Shown here: positions 61,283 through 64,000 of the stretch, piece by piece
Position numbering within the stretch: the first letter of the stretch is position 1
How the letters are laid out: every line of letters begins with the position of its first letter
DNA from: Bacillus sp. CGMCC 1.16541
GTDB taxonomy: Bacteria; Bacillota; Bacilli; Bacillales; Bacillaceae_H
Assembly: GCF_003184905.1 (NCBI RefSeq)
Contig: NZ_KZ821206.1
Coordinates: 175,443 to 239,442, forward strand
Direction of reading: 5' to 3'
Length of the DNA stretch: 64,000 bases
Position numbers and translations under genes: made by a program
The notes under the pieces: model-generated
Told to the model about the DNA's origin: nothing
Seen by the model: only the letters and a program-made list of their open reading frames with translations
Databases searched by the model: none

Positions 61283-61405
61283 CACTTTTGTTTCTATCCA
61301 GTTCCGTGAGCTATGTCCTACGGCTATTTCAACCCTTCCTACGAAGGTAAAAAGCACCTTCTTCTCACGGTCTCCAATATCCTATGGACATGAACAAGCT
61401 CACTA
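61283..61405. repeat. 123-bp structured repeat, copy 1
   Basis: First of two head-to-tail units. On the minus strand GTGAGCT ... AGCTCAC and ATGTCC ... GGACAT form a closing stem, enclosing two mutually exclusive hairpins: GAAGGT-GCTTTTT-ACCTTC or CCTTC-GTAG-GAAGG. No open frame. Confidence 0.9.
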
Positions 61406-61528
61406 CACTTTTGTTTCTATCCAGTTCCGTGAGCTATGTCCTACGGCTATTTCAATCCTTCCTACGAAGGTAAAAAGCACCTTCTTCTCAGGGCCTCCAA
61501 TATCCTATGGACATGAACAAGCTCACTA
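61406..61528. repeat. 123-bp structured repeat, copy 2
   Basis: Same length as copy 1 with three substitutions (offsets 51, 86 and 89); all stems are kept. It ends ten bases before the trhP1 stop; the first seven bases of a third unit follow. Confidence 0.9.
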
Positions 61529-61537
61529 CACTTTTAC

Positions 61538-62470
61538 TTAATAAACCGTTTCTTTGAAGAAGAATCCTGTGTCTAATGGGCGGTTCATTGGTTGGATGTC
61601 TTCTATTTCAGCTAGTAAGTCATCTTTAATGTCTTCGTACTCTTCACGGTTTTCAACACAAAGATCAATTGCTTTACGGTATTTTTTTGTTACTTCAATC
61701 ATATATTCAGATGATTTTAACACACCGTCAATTTTAAATGAATCTACACCAGCGTCAATCATGTCCGATAACTCATCAATGATACACATGTCGTTTGGAC
61801 TCATAATATGTGTACCATTCTCATCTTCATAAATTGGGTATTTATTGTTGCGCTCTTTATCTAGTAAGAACATATCTTTTTTAAGCTTTCGATTTTCGAT
61901 TTCCATTACTTTCCCTTGATATTCGAAGTAGTTGCCTAATAAAGAACGTTTTGATTGGAACATACATGTCATGCCGTGCACTTGCACTTCAACTTCCACT
62001 TCTGCGTTTTCTTTGATGTCCACAATCGCATCCATGCTTAACTCACGAGCTAATACAGCACGTTTTGATCCTTTACGTCCCCAGTAGTTACACGTATACC
62101 AGTTTGTTGCTGTTGTTTCTGTATTCCAGTGCAATTTCATCTCTGGAGCTGCTTCACGTACAGCCATTAAAACGGCAGGATCTCCAAATACAATTGCATC
62201 TACTCCTGCTCCTTTTAAGAATAAGATATACTCATTTAACTCCGCAATTTTATCATTATGAAATAAAGCATTCATTGCTACATATACTTTCGCACCCTTT
62301 GGATGTGCGATATTTACAGCTTCAACGATGTCTTCTCGTTTAAATTCTCCTGCTAAACGTAATCCGTATCGTTGCTCCCCAATCATAAGTGCTGTCGCTC
62401 CAGCCTCGATTAATGGTTCTATATCTCCTACAGATGTAGGAGTTACTAATAATTCTGGTTTTTTCATCAT
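61538..62470 (-). CDS. trhP1: tRNA U34 hydroxylation protein TrhP1 (U32 family, YrrN)
   Basis: 310 residues, the shorter U32 partner: 'KPELLVTPTSVGDIEPLIEA', 'LMIGEQRYGLRLAGEF', 'EVEVQVHGMTCMFQSKRSLL'. Lacks the C-terminal beta domain and most of the extra cysteines of TrhP2. The first of two ATGs overlaps the trmR stop by four bases (AGAGGTGA upstream), so it is coupled to trmR. Confidence 0.93.
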   Translation of the reverse strand: MMKKPELLVTPTSVGDIEPLIEAGATALMIGEQRYGLRLAGEFKREDIVEAVNIAHPKGAKVYVAMNALFHNDKIAELNEYILFLKGAGVDAIVFGDPAVLMAVREAAPEMKLHWNTETTATNWYTCNYWGRKGSKRAVLARELSMDAIVDIKENAEVEVEVQVHGMTCMFQSKRSLLGNYFEYQGKVMEIENRKLKKDMFLLDKERNNKYPIYEDENGTHIMSPNDMCIIDELSDMIDAGVDSFKIDGVLKSSEYMIEVTKKYRKAIDLCVENREEYEDIKDDLLAEIEDIQPMNRPLDTGFFFKETVY

Positions 62471-63123
62471 TTGTCACCTCTTTTAATACTAATAGCAATT
62501 CCGTCCCCAATAGGTAAAATGGTTGTCTGAAAATCTGGATGATTCATTAACCATTCATTATAAGCTTGTAATTTACGCGTTAAACTACGTGCTCCTCGTG
62601 TTTTAATGTCTTCCACATCTTGAGCTACGTAACCTTTAAACAATACGTTATCTGAAATGATAACGCCACCTTCATTTACTAACGGCGCATACAACTCAAA
62701 GAAACGCTGATATTGTCCTTTTGCCGCATCAATAAATACGGTATCGTAAGGACCTTTTTCAACAATGTCTTCATGCAAATCAAAAGCATCGCCAAATAAT
62801 GTCTCAATTTGACTTCCTTTATTCGCCCGCTCAATAAAATGAAGAGCTTTTTCATAACGCTCTTCATCTCTTTCAACCGTTACGACTTTTGTATGTGGTA
62901 AAGCTGTTACCATACGAATCGAGGAATACCCGATAGCTGTTCCAATTTCTAATATACGTTCTGGTTTGTGCAGTCGAAGAAGTTGTAAAAGCGTCTCAAT
63001 TCCTATTAACTCCATAATTGGCACACCTTGCTCACGAGCATAGTGCTCCATTTCTTCGATAAGCTCATTTCGGTTTGGAATAAGCTGTTCGACATAATGC
63101 TCAACATTTTGTAAAAGCAACAA
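62467..63123 (-). CDS. trmR: tRNA 5-hydroxyuridine methyltransferase TrmR (YrrM)
   Basis: O-methyltransferase making 5-methoxyuridine from ho5U34. 218 residues. 'RILEIGTAIGYSSIRMV' (SAM loop), 'TVFIDAAKGQYQRFFELY' and 'GGVIISDNVLFKG' (metal site) place it in the COMT-like group. TTG start five bases after GGAGGAA. It supplies the last step after TrhP1/TrhP2, whose genes follow. Confidence 0.95.
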   Translation of the reverse strand: MLLLQNVEHYVEQLIPNRNELIEEMEHYAREQGVPIMELIGIETLLQLLRLHKPERILEIGTAIGYSSIRMVTALPHTKVVTVERDEERYEKALHFIERANKGSQIETLFGDAFDLHEDIVEKGPYDTVFIDAAKGQYQRFFELYAPLVNEGGVIISDNVLFKGYVAQDVEDIKTRGARSLTRKLQAYNEWLMNHPDFQTTILPIGDGIAISIKRGDK

Positions 63124-63270
63124 TGCTTCCTCCGATCAATTCAACAATATATAAATAAAGAGTATTGTCTTCTTTATTTGTCTATTTAGTTAAAGATAGT
63201 ACTTACCGTTAAACAACTTTTACATTATATAAGTTTTTCGTTTTAACGTAAACCCGATATATTTTAACAT

Positions 63271-63306
63271 AAAAAAAGAAGGAATGCGAAAAATCGACAT
63301 CCTTCC
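63271..63306 (-). terminator. Terminator after mltG
   Basis: Minus strand: GGAAGGATG, loop, CATTCCTTC, then seven T. About 25 bases past the mltG stop. Confidence 0.88.
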
Positions 63307-63330
63307 CCATCAATTACCATCTTTGCATTT

Positions 63331-64000
63331 CTAGCCTTCATTTCTTTTGCTAGTAATATGAATTTCTTTTTGTTTAACATGCTCTTTAAACGTACGAGTA
63401 AAGATCACTTCACCTTCTGGCGTTGCTAAAAAGTACAGATAATCCGTTTTTGCTGGCTCTAACGTTGCTTTAATTGACATTTCACCTGCATTCGAAATTG
63501 GTCCAGGAGTGATACCCTTAACTTTGTACGTGTTATATGGAGAATCCACTTTCAAGTCTCCGTATAATACACGCTCTTTATGCTTCCCTAATGCATACAG
63601 CACGGTTGGATCTGTCTGCAAAGGCATTCCTTCATCAATTCGATTATAAAATACACTTGCAATCTTTTCGCGATCAACCTTTTGTGTCGCTTCTTCTTCA
63701 ATAAGAGAAGCCATTGTTAGAAGCTGATGAGCAGTATAATCCTTTTCTTTCATATCTGCTTCATATTTTTGAATGACTTCATCTGTCTTTCCAATCATTG
63801 TGTCCAACATTTCTTCTAACGAAACATCTTTATTGTAAAAGGCATAAGTAGCAGGATAGAGGTATCCTTCTAACGCATATTTAATTTCTTCTTTGTTAAC
63901 CTCGTCTGTGACCGTTTTAGGATATTTTTCTTTCATCTTGTTAATAAACGCTTCTGATTGTAGTTTATTTAACACATCTTCTTTTTTATAGGTGGTGTTT
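63331..64000 (-). CDS. mltG: Endolytic transglycosylase MltG (YceG-like), 5' part outside window
   Basis: Membrane-anchored lytic transglycosylase thought to cut nascent glycan strands during elongation (YrrL). About 222 C-terminal residues are visible; the frame is open at base 64000, so the GTG at 63975 is not the true start. 'YALEGYLYPATYAFY', catalytic Glu region 'LTMASLIEEEATQKVDRE', 'MPLQTDPTVLYALG', 'SPYNTYKVKGITPGPISNAG'. Confidence 0.95.
   Translation of the reverse strand, partial: NTTYKKEDVLNKLQSEAFINKMKEKYPKTVTDEVNKEEIKYALEGYLYPATYAFYNKDVSLEEMLDTMIGKTDEVIQKYEADMKEKDYTAHQLLTMASLIEEEATQKVDREKIASVFYNRIDEGMPLQTDPTVLYALGKHKERVLYGDLKVDSPYNTYKVKGITPGPISNAGEMSIKATLEPAKTDYLYFLATPEGEVIFTRTFKEHVKQKEIHITSKRNEG

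Noticed and set aside
61283-61528. CRISPR-like array
   Set aside because: Only two long head-to-tail copies with no spacers between them and no cas genes nearby.

Overview
The window is a chromosomal segment of a low-GC, endospore-forming Bacillaceae (Bacillus sensu lato). Gene order is almost that of the sigA-to-mltG stretch of Bacillus subtilis: sigA-dnaG-yqxD, yqfL, ccpN, recO-yqzL-era-cdd-dgkA-ybeY-pgpH, phoH-yqfD-yqfC, floA-yqeZ, yqeY-rpsU, deoC, the hrcA-grpE-dnaK-dnaJ-prmA-rsmE-mtaB heat-shock operon, hemW-lepA, yqxA, gpr, rpsT, holA, comEC-comEB-comEA with divergent comER, the yqeG-yqeH-aroE-yhbY-nadD-yqeK-rsfS-yqeM operon, sda, psd, pssA, sigK, mccB-mccA-mtnN-yrrT, yrzA, yrrS-pbpI, greA, udk, trhP2-trhP1-trmR and mltG. 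Sporulation is indicated by intact sigK, gpr, sda, yqfC, yqfD and pbpI; competence by the comE locus. No rRNA, tRNA, prophage, insertion sequence or CRISPR array was seen.

Layout: 1-5.1 kb holds a cut-off acyl-CoA dehydrogenase, an unknown membrane protein and the primase/sigma-A operon. 5.4-19.3 kb holds regulators and repair, cell-envelope, c-di-AMP and flotillin genes. 19.4-36.1 kb holds a Na/Pi transporter, deoC, the HrcA/CIRCE operon, lepA, gpr, rpsT and holA. 36.5-46.7 kb holds competence genes and the ribosome-assembly/NAD/shikimate operon. 46.7-51.8 kb is the loosest part: sda with its DnaA boxes, phosphatidylethanolamine synthesis, sigK and a swarm of small genes. 51.8-64 kb holds methionine-to-cysteine conversion, a sporulation penicillin-binding protein, and the tRNA wobble-uridine hydroxylation/methoxylation genes.

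The most interesting signals are not in the large genes. On the minus strand next to sigK (50.5-51.1 kb) a promoter leads into a short open frame (26 codons) folded inside nested long-range inverted repeats, followed by two terminator hairpins and then a YrzI-family gene and two micro-frames, each with a strong ribosome binding site. This looks like an attenuator controlling tiny proteins. Between trhP1 and trhP2 lies a tandem pair of 123-bp structured repeats. yqfC and pbpI each have their ribosome binding site inside a terminator-like hairpin, with a possible sporulation promoter placed so that the sporulation transcript would lose the 5' arm. comEA and yqxD both appear to start with ATA codons. 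spoIIP and glyQS are missing from their usual places.

All assignments rest on reading the sequence and recalled family features; no searches were run. Starts were often moved downstream from the longest frame to match a Shine-Dalgarno sequence (SD) and the usual family length.
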